DNA from: Chryseobacterium sp.
GTDB taxonomy: Bacteria > Bacteroidota > Bacteroidia > Flavobacteriales > Weeksellaceae
Direction of reading: 5' to 3'
NCBI GenBank assembly: GCA_031277615.1
Contig: JAITMC010000040.1
Span: 186,001 to 250,000 of the forward strand
Length of the DNA: 64,000 nucleotides
The position numbers were made by a program, and so were the translations under genes. Shown piece after piece: positions 8,416 to 18,000 of the stretch (position 1 is its first letter; every line of letters begins with the position of its first letter). The notes under the pieces were generated by a model. That model searched no databases. It worked only from the letters and a program-made list of their open reading frames with translations, and was not told the DNA's origin.

Positions 8416-10791
8416 TTATTTTTTAATTGCTTTTAAAGTCTGTTTAGATCCGTCTTTCATCTGAAGCGTTACAAAATAAAGTCCCTGTTTCAGATCACCC
8501 AAATGAAGGGCTGAAGAAGGATTCTCAATTGTTTTTATCAGTCTTCCGGCAACATCTGTAATTAAAACAGTTTTCACCTGCTCTATTTTTGAAATGTTCA
8601 GCACATCGGTAAACGGATTCGGATACGCCTTAATTGCATCTTTCCCTTTGGAAACTTCTGAAGTAGCAAGGTTATCTTTATTGATGGTGATCGTGAATTC
8701 TCCTTCCGGTTCATCATAAGTTCCACTGTAGTACCCTACATTTACATAGTAAACGGTTCCGGCAACCGTAGGAACAGCAATGGTTTCCTCAGAACCGGAT
8801 CCTGCATTATCTACGTTTCCTTCACAAGTCATATTATCACAGCTTCCGCTGTATACTCCGATCGCAGCGTCAAATGAGCTGTTAACGGTAATATTATGGG
8901 TAGATCCGTCTCCGGTAAAGGTAAACCAGGTACCGTCATTCATTTCTCCATCCTCACATGCTGTAATGAATCCATCATTGTTGGTCGCACTAATTCCATC
9001 AGTCTGTGTATAACTATAAGGGAATGTTGTTGCTGCTAAAGCACCTGAACAGGCATCATTTGCAGGGGCCGGAGGTAAAGTTCCCACGCAGATTTTAAAG
9101 GACTGAGCTCTTCCTTCTCCGCCATAGCTGTATACTCTGATGTAGTAAGTCTCTCCTACATTAAGTCCGGTTACCGTTCCTGTTTCAGGATCAGAACAAA
9201 GCTTACTTTCCATAGTACCTCCACATACTCCGCTTAAAACCTGGAAGTAAGTATCCGTAGAGCTGGTATTACCTAAAGAAACGATGTCACTAAGGGTAAT
9301 GATATGTGAAGTAGACGTAGCTGTAAATTTATACCATACATCGTCATCAGGTGTTCCATAACAAGGATCCGGAGCCATTCCTGAATCTGTAGCCCCCAAT
9401 GTATGTCCTGCTACAGGGTTGGTACACTGAACACCGGCATTTGGCGTCAACTGTACAGCAGTATCACAATCATCATTAGTAGGTGGAGGTGGTAAAGTTC
9501 CCACGCAGATATCAAAGCTCTGAGCTCTTCCTTCTCCTCCATAGCTGTATACTCTGATGTAGTAAGTTTCCCCTACAGTAAGTCCGTTCACAGATCCTGA
9601 CAGAGGATCAGAACAAAGCTTACTCTCCATATTACCGCATGTTCCGCTTAGCACCTGGAAGTAAGTATCCGTAGAGCTGCTGCTTCCCAAAGAAACGACA
9701 TTGCTCAGGGTAATCACATGTCCGGTAGAAGTAGCGGTAAATTTATACCATACATCATCATCAGGGTTTCCATAACAAGGATCCGGTGCCAAACCAGAAT
9801 CCGTTGCTCCCAAAGTATATCCTGATACGGTTCCCGTACACTGAATATCTGCGCCAGGGGTCAATGTTACAGCATTTTCACAATCATCATTAGCTGGTGG
9901 AGGGGGTGCTGTTTTAAAAGTAATATCAAGACATCCTGAAGACTCACCTGCCGCTGCTACAGAAACTACTTTAAGATAATAAGTAGTATTGGCAGCTAAA
10001 GGTGCAGAAGGGGTAAAGGTTTCCGTGCTTACAGACTGCTGATTAACAACATCTGTTCCTCCAGGTGTTGTTCCTATAGACACTTTATAACTTTGGGCAC
10101 CTGTTGCTGCGCTCCATGTAATTTCCGGAGACAGAGGCACAAACTGTGCATTATTTGCCGGGTAAGTCACTGTAGGGCAAGGAGGAAGGGGACTTGCTGT
10201 AAGCCCCATAATAGTGGTAACAGATTTGTTGCTGCTTAAATCTCCATAATAGGGAGGATCTGCAGGATCAGCAGGATCATAATCATCTCTGTAATAAAGA
10301 GTTGAATTTGCACTACCGCTGTAAACATAGAACGCTTCACTGGAATCGTTGGAGTCATACCCATCCATATTTTCCTGAGCAGCAATCACCAGGCTCTGGG
10401 TATTGTTGTAAGCAAATGGGGTTGCAAAAGTAATTTCCACGACTCCATTATTCTGGGTAACGCTTCCTGCATATACCTGTGTAAGCTCAGAAACCGGAAT
10501 CCAGTCACTGTCTGACGCGAAGCTTGTTTTTGCAGTATGTCCCAGATAAACGACCCAATCGGAGGAGTTATCCAAAGTAGCATCAGGGCCGAGATAGAAT
10601 TTAAGTCCGGTAATATTTCCGGCTGCATTGGCATTGATCTCCTGTTTAGTAAAAATCTGTTGTACATAGGAGTATCCAAAATAAGTACTTACCGGAGCTG
10701 GTCCGACAGTGGTACTTCCTGTTCCCAGATCAATCTGGGCATTCAAAATCATACTTAGCATTAATAAGCATGAGAGTAGAAGTTTCTTCAT
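8416..10791 (-). CDS. T9SS-secreted adhesin-like protein with three ANDDC repeats
   Basis: A 791-residue surface protein with signal peptide MKKLLLSCLLMLSMILNAQ. An N-terminal module comes first, then a fibronectin-III-like domain (about residues 205-295). Three roughly 138-residue beta-rich repeats follow, each opening with a Pro-rich linker and ANDDC/TNDDC (residues about 300, 438 and 577). Repeats 1 and 2 are nearly identical (DDVWYKFTATST, GETYYIRVYSYGGEGRAQSF), while repeat 3 is diverged. The T9SS type A sorting domain fills about residues 710-791 (AYPNPFTDVLNIS). The repeats resemble the PPC-like domains of secreted Bacteroidota proteins. A role in adhesion is inference from architecture. 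The gene sits between two similar genes and has its own terminator. Confidence 0.92.
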   Translation of the reverse strand: MKKLLLSCLLMLSMILNAQIDLGTGSTTVGPAPVSTYFGYSYVQQIFTKQEINANAAGNITGLKFYLGPDATLDNSSDWVVYLGHTAKTSFASDSDWIPVSELTQVYAGSVTQNNGVVEITFATPFAYNNTQSLVIAAQENMDGYDSNDSSEAFYVYSGSANSTLYYRDDYDPADPADPPYYGDLSSNKSVTTIMGLTASPLPPCPTVTYPANNAQFVPLSPEITWSAATGAQSYKVSIGTTPGGTDVVNQQSVSTETFTPSAPLAANTTYYLKVVSVAAAGESSGCLDITFKTAPPPPANDDCENAVTLTPGADIQCTGTVSGYTLGATDSGLAPDPCYGNPDDDVWYKFTATSTGHVITLSNVVSLGSSSSTDTYFQVLSGTCGNMESKLCSDPLSGSVNGLTVGETYYIRVYSYGGEGRAQSFDICVGTLPPPPTNDDCDTAVQLTPNAGVQCTNPVAGHTLGATDSGMAPDPCYGTPDDDVWYKFTATSTSHIITLSDIVSLGNTSSTDTYFQVLSGVCGGTMESKLCSDPETGTVTGLNVGETYYIRVYSYGGEGRAQSFKICVGTLPPAPANDACSGALAATTFPYSYTQTDGISATNNDGFITACEDGEMNDGTWFTFTGDGSTHNITVNSSFDAAIGVYSGSCDNMTCEGNVDNAGSGSEETIAVPTVAGTVYYVNVGYYSGTYDEPEGEFTITINKDNLATSEVSKGKDAIKAYPNPFTDVLNISKIEQVKTVLITDVAGRLIKTIENPSSALHLGDLKQGLYFVTLQMKDGSKQTLKAIKK

Positions 10792-10990
10792 AATCAGTAT
10801 ACTTTAGTGTTCAAGCAACTAAATTAAAAATAATAAAGGAAATATTAAACATTAAAATGAAAAAATCAACGAATTATAAAAATCATTAAAGTATTATAAA
10901 TTAAAAAAATATCCTATTTTAGGTTACTTTGAGTATATTTTTTAATAAAAATAATTTTGATTTATTCCCATCATAGCCCTTGAAATCAAC

Positions 10991-11018
10991 AAAAAACCGC
11001 AGCCCAGAAGCTGCGGTT
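10991..11018 (-). terminator. Terminator of the large T9SS adhesin gene
   Basis: The arms AACCGCAGC and GCTGCGGTT enclose a 6-base loop and are followed on the minus strand by six T. It lies 25 bp past the stop codon. Confidence 0.9.
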
Positions 11019-11042
11019 GATGAACACTGAAAATACTGTAAA

Positions 11043-14000
11043 TTATTTTTTAATAGTTTTAATCGTCTGTACCGATCCGTCTTTCATTTTCAGAGAAACC
11101 AGATACATTCCCTGTTTCAGATCTCCAAGCTGAAGAGCTGCGGCAGGATTATCAATGGATTTCACTACTCTTCCTGACATATCTATGATGGAAACGGATT
11201 TCACTTTAGAGATATCGGAAATATTCAGAACATCTGAGAACGGGTTTGGATAAGCCTTAATATTATTTTCTTTCTTGGCTACATCAGAAGTTCCCATTGT
11301 TGAACAATCCTGTGTTACAGAAATTGTGTATTTTCCAAACTGAGTTGCCGAATACCCCGTAAACAGAACGTAATAAGTAGAACCTGCAGTAGCCGTGAAG
11401 GTATAACTAGGAGAATTAGAGGTATTGGTCCCTGAACATCCACCGTCAGCAGACCCAACGCAAGTGAAATTGCCACAGTTTCCTGTATATACTCTTAAAT
11501 ATCCGTCGAACTCAGAACCACATGCACTTATGGTAACGGATCCGGCTGTTGGTGTAGTTACTGTATACCAAACTCCTTTGTAGCTTGCCGTAGTTCCTGT
11601 ACCTCCACAGGTAGTGGATGGCAACGTTTCATTGGCAGCAAGGGCATTATTACCTTCTACAGTTCCTCCACAAGGAATTGCTATAGCACTATCACATGTA
11701 TCATTTACAGGAGCAGAAGGCGTGGTAATACAAATCTGGAAATTAGAATTGGTTGTTGCGGATGTTGAAGTAGAATATACTCTTACATAATAAACCTGTC
11801 CAACCGTTAAATTCTCCAGCAACACATTAGAGTTACTGTAATCCCCGCTAAAACAACCAATTGCCGTAAGGCTTCCGCAAGATCCTAAATAAACCTGTGT
11901 GGCAGTCGCATTGTCTGAATAGGTAACGTTCACCATGTGTGTTGCAGCTGTTGCGGTAAAAGCATACCAAACATCATCATTTATTCCTGATGCAGCACAA
12001 GTAGGTGCAGTTCCTGTACTTTGAGTAGCACTCATTGTTGTTCCCGATACCGGATTAGTACACATTCCTGAAGTGCTCGGAACAAGTGAAATAGCATTCG
12101 CACAATCATCATTAGCAGGAGGAGGTGGCAAAGTCCCCACACAGATATCGAATGTATTTGCATACATTGTAGTAGCCGTATTTGGATTACTATTATACAC
12201 TCTTACATAATAAACCGTTCCCGGCGTAAGACCGGTCACTAAAGTATAATTTGTATTTGAAGTGATACAGGCTTTGCTGACAAGACCTCCGCAGTCTCCT
12301 GTGAATACCTGAGCATACAGACTTGTTGAAGTAGCATTTCCCACAGCAACGACATTTTTCAGCCAGATCGTATGGGAAGCAGCTGCAGCAGTGAATGAAT
12401 ACCATACATCATCATCAGGGCTTCCTGTACAAGAACCAACCGGCACCGATGAATTGGTCGCCGACATTGTTGTTCCTGAAGTTACCACTCCACAGCTCAA
12501 ATCAGGATTCACTGTCAGCGAAGTAGCATTAGCACAATCATCATTAACAGGAGGAGGAGGTATAGTTCCCACACAGATATCGAATGTATTTGCATATACT
12601 ATCGTAGAGGAATTAGCATTACTGTTGTACACTCTTACATAATAAACTGTTCCCGGAGTAAGGCCACTTAATACAGTATATGTTGTATTTGAAGTGATAC
12701 AGGTTTTGTTGACAAGACTTCCACAGTCTCCTGTGAATACCTGGGCATACAGGCTTGTTGAAGTACTGGTTCCCACAGCAGTTACATTTTTCAGCCAGAT
12801 CGTATGGGAAGCAGCCGTAGCTGTAAATGAATACCATACATCATCATCAGGAGTTCCTGAACAGGAGCCAACCGGCACTGATGAATTGGTTGCCGACAAT
12901 GTTGTTCCTGAAGTTACCACTCCACAGCTCAAATCAGGGTTTACCGTAAGCGAAGTGGCATTAGCACAATCATCATTTGCAGGAGGCGGAGGAAGTGTTC
13001 CTACACAGATATCGAAGCTTGCAGCATATCCCCCACCTTGCTCATAAGTAAAGACTTTAATGTAGTAAGTTTCTCCAGGAGTAAGCCCTGAAATAAGATT
13101 TACATCAGGATCGCTACATCTTAGACTCGTAAAAGCGCCACACGTTCCGCTTAATACCTGGAAATACATATCTGTAGTAGTTGATGTCCCTGTAGAAACC
13201 ACATTGGAAATTCTAACAACGTGGCTACTTGAGGTAGCCACAAAACTATACCAAACATCGTCATCCGCAGTCACTCCGGTACATGTTCCTGAAGAAGCAA
13301 CCGATGTTGCTCCCAGTGTATTTCCTGATCCTTTTACAGCACAGTTTAAATCTGAGTTCACCGTTAAAGCAACAGCATTGGCGCAATCATCGTTAGCTGG
13401 TGGCGGTGATTTGGTTGTAAATTTTCTGTTCGTACACGATGCTGAATTACTGGTAGTTCCCTGGTAAGCATTTACTGTATAATAATAAGAAGTGTTATAG
13501 TTTAAGGCTGAAGGAACAGTATAGGTTAAAACATTTCCTAAATCAATATTATTAGCAACATCAGTACCCCCTGGAGTGGAACCTATGGAAATTGTGTATC
13601 CTGTGGCTCCTGAAACAGTACTCCAGCTAATAGCCGGTGTAACGCTTACATTCAGTGCATCACTTGAAGGAGAAGACACTGAAGGACAAGCTATATTCAG
13701 TGTAGTAAAACTACTTGGGTTACAAGCTGTTGCTTCGCCTAGAATATTTACCGGTACTACCGTTGCATAGTAAGTTGTACTGTACAATAAACCTGCAGAA
13801 GCAGGCACAGCATATGAAGTAACATTACCTACATCTGTTCCATTCATAATATCCGTACCGCCAGGTGTTGTTCCCAAGCTCAGTTTATAACTGGTAACTC
13901 CGCCTGCAACAGCATTCCAAGTAATCGTAGGAGTTCTTGATATACCCGTGGCTCCGTTAGCAGGTGTTACTACACTTGTACACTGCGGAGGACTCGTAAT

Positions 14001-14621
14001 AGCACTGGTGGTTAATGTAATATCATCAATAGCAGCAGGCGGTTGAACTCCGCCACTAAGATCATTTCTCCACATAAAGACCAGACGCATAGTTGAATTC
14101 GCCGTAGCATTTCCGGCTTGCGAACCTGCAATAGCGATTGTCTGATTTGTCCAGGCATCGCCTTTTAAATTGAATGTCCAGTTATTAGGGTAAGTTGTTG
14201 TACTGGGTACTGAGGTTGTAGGTGTAAATGAGGTAGGCACCAGATAGACTCTTAAGTAATCATAAAGAGTTGAAGTTCCCTCACCCTGTACAAGTAATTT
14301 GAATGACAGATTAATATCTGTTTCTCCTGCAGGAAAGGTCACATCCTGATAAAAAAATGTCGTTGATGAAGTTCCTGTTGTATAGGCCTGCGCATAGGGC
14401 GCTGCCGTACTGTTTGATATATAAGCTGAATTAGCTCCGGAGAAACCGGCAGTCGCTCCTGTATCAAATTGCCATTTATTAACCTGGGATCCGTTAACGA
14501 CGGTCCAGTTTGCGGCACCCGATTCAAAACCTCCGTTATTCACGTTGGGCGAGATCAGTACCGTCTGTGCTGATGCTCCAATTCCGAGAAACATCAGGCA
14601 CGAGAGTAAAAGTTTTTTCAT
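11043..14621 (-). CDS. Large T9SS-secreted adhesin-like protein with five repeats
   Basis: A 1192-residue exported protein with signal peptide MKKLLLSCLMFLGIGASAQ. The N-terminal region (about residues 20-205) looks like a carbohydrate-binding or choice-of-anchor module. Two fibronectin-III-like domains (about 210-405) follow. Then come five repeats of 135-144 residues starting with (A/V)ND(D/T)C at about 409, 548, 692, 836 and 972. A T9SS sorting domain (about 1110-1192, AYPNPFSDVLNIS) ends the protein. Each repeat has the DDVWYSFTA core and a GxTYYVRVY strand. Repeats 2 and 3 are nearly identical in DNA. Surface display through the type IX system is expected, but the ligand is unknown. The repeats make copy-number change by recombination likely. 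Confidence 0.92.
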   Translation of the reverse strand: MKKLLLSCLMFLGIGASAQTVLISPNVNNGGFESGAANWTVVNGSQVNKWQFDTGATAGFSGANSAYISNSTAAPYAQAYTTGTSSTTFFYQDVTFPAGETDINLSFKLLVQGEGTSTLYDYLRVYLVPTSFTPTTSVPSTTTYPNNWTFNLKGDAWTNQTIAIAGSQAGNATANSTMRLVFMWRNDLSGGVQPPAAIDDITLTTSAITSPPQCTSVVTPANGATGISRTPTITWNAVAGGVTSYKLSLGTTPGGTDIMNGTDVGNVTSYAVPASAGLLYSTTYYATVVPVNILGEATACNPSSFTTLNIACPSVSSPSSDALNVSVTPAISWSTVSGATGYTISIGSTPGGTDVANNIDLGNVLTYTVPSALNYNTSYYYTVNAYQGTTSNSASCTNRKFTTKSPPPANDDCANAVALTVNSDLNCAVKGSGNTLGATSVASSGTCTGVTADDDVWYSFVATSSSHVVRISNVVSTGTSTTTDMYFQVLSGTCGAFTSLRCSDPDVNLISGLTPGETYYIKVFTYEQGGGYAASFDICVGTLPPPPANDDCANATSLTVNPDLSCGVVTSGTTLSATNSSVPVGSCSGTPDDDVWYSFTATAASHTIWLKNVTAVGTSTSTSLYAQVFTGDCGSLVNKTCITSNTTYTVLSGLTPGTVYYVRVYNSNANSSTIVYANTFDICVGTIPPPPVNDDCANATSLTVNPDLSCGVVTSGTTMSATNSSVPVGSCTGSPDDDVWYSFTAAAASHTIWLKNVVAVGNATSTSLYAQVFTGDCGGLVSKACITSNTNYTLVTGLTPGTVYYVRVYNSNPNTATTMYANTFDICVGTLPPPPANDDCANAISLVPSTSGMCTNPVSGTTMSATQSTGTAPTCAASGINDDVWYAFTATAATHMVNVTYSDNATATQVYLGSCGSLTAIGCFSGDYSNSNVLLENLTVGQVYYVRVYSTSTSATTNSNFQICITTPSAPVNDTCDSAIAIPCGGTVEGNNALAANETLPSTTCGGTGTTASYKGVWYTVTTPTAGSVTISACGSEFDGYLRVYTGNCGNFTCVGSADGGCSGTNTSNSPSYTFTATAGSTYYVLFTGYSATQFGKYTISVTQDCSTMGTSDVAKKENNIKAYPNPFSDVLNISDISKVKSVSIIDMSGRVVKSIDNPAAALQLGDLKQGMYLVSLKMKDGSVQTIKTIKK
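12117..12980 (-). repeat. Two tandem 432-bp units inside the adhesin gene
   Basis: Codons 548-691 and 692-835 form adjacent units of exactly equal length. Their protein is nearly identical, and long stretches of DNA are identical, for example around SLYAQVFTGDCG. The units are in frame, so unequal crossing-over would lengthen or shorten the protein without breaking it. Confidence 0.85.
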
Positions 14622-15064
14622 GCTCGTAAAATAAAAATTAGGGTGGTAAAAGTAATTAAATATTTAATTAAAAATCAAAATTTTTCTTAAAATATTAAAT
14701 AAAGACATTTAAAATATCTTATAATCATAACAAAAATTAAACGATTATTTAATTTTAACTAATATTTCACAATCAAGAGTTTAAATATAACCTATTGATT
14801 TTATAGACTTTAGAAAAAATTAAATCATGACAATAGGACATAAAAACACGCATTTAACATAATATAATTCCTGATAAGTTTTATAGACTATTTGCGTAAC
14901 AGACTGATTAAAAACAAAAAAAGCGGCAAAAAAGCCGCTTTTACATACCACAAAATTTATATTTTTCACCTGATCCAGGGATTGGTTTTTCTTATTTCTA
15001 TGGTTGGGATGAAGAATGATGGAAGTTTTTATATCACCCCTCTTCAGAATTCCATCCTATATCT
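14622..15064. other. AT-rich gap between the adhesin gene and dnaE
   Basis: The part upstream of the adhesin start (14,622-14,880) is very AT-rich and holds no credible gene; it presumably carries the adhesin promoter. The dnaE side holds a terminator and a short stretch with heptamer-like words (GATGAAG, AATGATG, TTCCATC) similar to other gaps in the window. Confidence 0.55.
14919..14942 (-). terminator. Terminator downstream of dnaE
   Basis: The arms AAAAGCGGC and GCCGCTTTT surround six A. The minus strand continues with a long T-rich run. It lies about 120 bp past the dnaE stop. Confidence 0.75.
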
Positions 15065-18000
15065 TTAATTCAGGTAAAACTCATATTTATTCAAAAGTTG
15101 AATTTCCTTGATCAGATCACCGTTGAGATCTACCGAATGCTTCATCGACTGTACTTCAAGATGAGAATCGTCTTCTATGTTTTTGATAAAGAATTTCAGT
15201 TTCTGATTTCCTTTGTTCCGGTCAAGAACTGTTCTGAAGAAATCCAGATCTTCCGGTCTTACATCCATCACATCCATTACCAGAGAGATGCTTTTGGCAA
15301 ATCTTTCAAAGGCTTCCTGAAGCTCAATCACATCGTTTACATTCACAAAAACCCGCCCGTCTTTCACCTGGGCAAATTTTATTTTAAAGATCACAAACCG
15401 CTGAACTTCCAGCTTTTCTTTCAAACGCATATAATCCCGGTCTCCCAGCCTGAAGGAATAGGACCCGGAATAATCCTCCAGTGTAACAAAAGCGACTTTC
15501 TCACCACTTCTGAAACCATCCTGAACTCTGTACTCCGTAATCAGTCCGGCTACGGTATATTCTTTTCCGCCACCACCGTTCTCTCTTTCTTTCTGAATCG
15601 TTTTCCAGTCTTTCTTTTTTTCTTCAAACAACTCTTCCTGCTTATTGGAAAAAGCCTGTTCTTTGTAAGCATCCACCTCATCAAGATTCAGGAAAAGGAA
15701 ATTCCCTTTCGGCTCTGCTTTTTTAACGACTTCCTCAACAACTTCTTCCTCTCCTATCGACATTTCATCAGAAACAATTTCGGTGAGATCAGCAGTATCA
15801 TCCTGGCTGTCTGCTTCCAGGACCGGAGCCTCATCAGTGGTTACCTTCTCTTCCTCTTCTTTTTCAAGAACGGCTTTTTTGGAAAGCTGTCCCTGCATAA
15901 ACTGGAACTGGTATTTAAATTCATCCAGCGGGTGCGCAGAAAGATAGAATCCGATGATTTCTTTTTCTTTATTGAGCTTATGCATATTCGGCCATTCCGG
16001 GCATGGTGGCAGTTTAGGCTGTTCAATCTGTACTTCTTCGGCAAAATCGGCAAACAGGGAATTTTCCATTTCGTGCTTGCTTTCCTGGAAGCTCTGTCCA
16101 TAGCGGATCAGTCTTTCCAGATTGGTTCTCCCGGCCATGTCTATATCGAAATACTGGCCTCTGTGGAAATTATCAAGTTCATCAAAAGCTCCGGCCAGCA
16201 CTAAACTTTCCGCTACTCTTTTGTTCATCTGAGAAGGCAGGATCCTTTCAAAGAAATCATAAATATTTTTGAATCTGCCGTTTTCCCGTTCTCTTGTAAT
16301 GGCTTCACTCGGTCCTTCCCCGATTCCTTTGATTGCTCCCAGCCCGAAACGGATCTGTCCTTTTTCGTTTACCGAGAATTTATACTGCGATTCGTTCACG
16401 TCAGGCCCCAGTACATCAACGCCCATACTCTTACAGTCTTCCATGAACATGGTAATAGAATCCGTATTGTTGATGTTATTACTCATCACACTCGCCATAT
16501 ATTCTGCCGGATAATTCGCTTTTAAGAAAGCCGTCTGATAGGCGATAAAGGCATAGCAGGTTGAGTGGGATTTGTTGAAGGCATATTCCGCGAAAGCTTT
16601 CCAGTCATTCCAGATCTTTTCAAGACGCTCCTCGTTCAGGTTATTTTTTCTTCCGCCCTCAATGAATTTGGGATACATTTTATTCAGAACGTCGATCTGC
16701 TTTTTACCCATCGCCTTTCTCAGCGTATCAGCTTCCCCCTTGGTAAAGTTGGCCAGCTTCTGGGACAAAAGCATTACCTGCTCCTGATATACGGTAATTC
16801 CGTAGGTTTCTTTTAAATATTCTTCTGTTTCCGGAAGGTCATAAACGATTTCTTCAATGCCGTGTTTCCGGTTGATGAAATTCGGGATGTATTTAATAGG
16901 ACCCGGACGGTACAATGCATTCATGGCGATAAGATCGGCAAAAACCGTCGGCTTAAGCTCCCTCATGTATTTTTGCATCCCGGGACTTTCATACTGAAAA
17001 ATCCCGACTGTTCTTCCTTCCTTAAACAGCTGATAGGTTTTGGTATCATCAAGCGGAATAAGATCAGGATCAATGTCCAGTCCATATCTTGCTTTCACAA
17101 GCTTTAAGGCATCTTTAATGATCGTAAGGGTTCTAAGTCCCAGGAAATCCATTTTCAGAAGACCTGCACTTTCCGCCACCGAGTTGTCAAACTGGGACAC
17201 CAGAATATCCGCATCTTTAGCCGCAATGGTTACCGGAACCAGATTACTTACATCTTCCGGCGTAATAATCACCCCACAGGCGTGGATCCCGGTATTTCTG
17301 ATGCATCCTTCCATCTTTTTTGCACTCGCAAGAACGTCATGCCGGGGATCTGCAGGGCTGTCGAGCACAAACCTCATCTCATCAACGAGCATCTGCTCTT
17401 CCGGCTTCAGTTTATCATATTTGGCCAGCGCCTTGGCAATGTTCATTCCCGGAGTGGATGGGATCAGTTTAGCAATATTGTTGGTATCGGGAATCGGTAC
17501 ATCAAGAACCCTTCCGGCATCCTTAATTGCCGATTTTCCTCCCAGTACAGAATACGTGATGATCTGTGCCACTTGGCTCTGTCCGTATTTTTCAATCACC
17601 CATTTGATCACCCGGTCTCTTCCTTCATCATCAAAATCGATATCAATATCGGGCATCGAAACCCTTTCAGGATTCAGGAATCTCTCAAAAAGGAGATCAT
17701 ATTTAATAGGGTCCACATTGGTAATCCCGATACAGTAAGCAACCGCAGATCCTGCAGCAGATCCCCTTCCAGGGCCTACCCAAACGCCCATATTACGGGC
17801 TTCGTTACAGAAATCCTGTACAATGAGGAAATATCCCGGATATCCTGTATTGGCAATAACTTCCAGTTCGAAATCCAGACGTTCTCTGATTTCTTCTGTT
17901 ATACCTCCTGTTGGATCATATCTTCTTTTTGCACCTTCATAAGTAAGGTGGGTAAGATAAGCCATCTCCCCTCTTTTACCGCCATCTACCTCATCTTCGG

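Noticed and set aside
15098..16204. Long plus-strand frame opposite dnaE (368 codons)
   Set aside because: It lies entirely within the dnaE coding region on the other strand and reads as Phe/Leu/Ile-rich antisense sequence without any domain.
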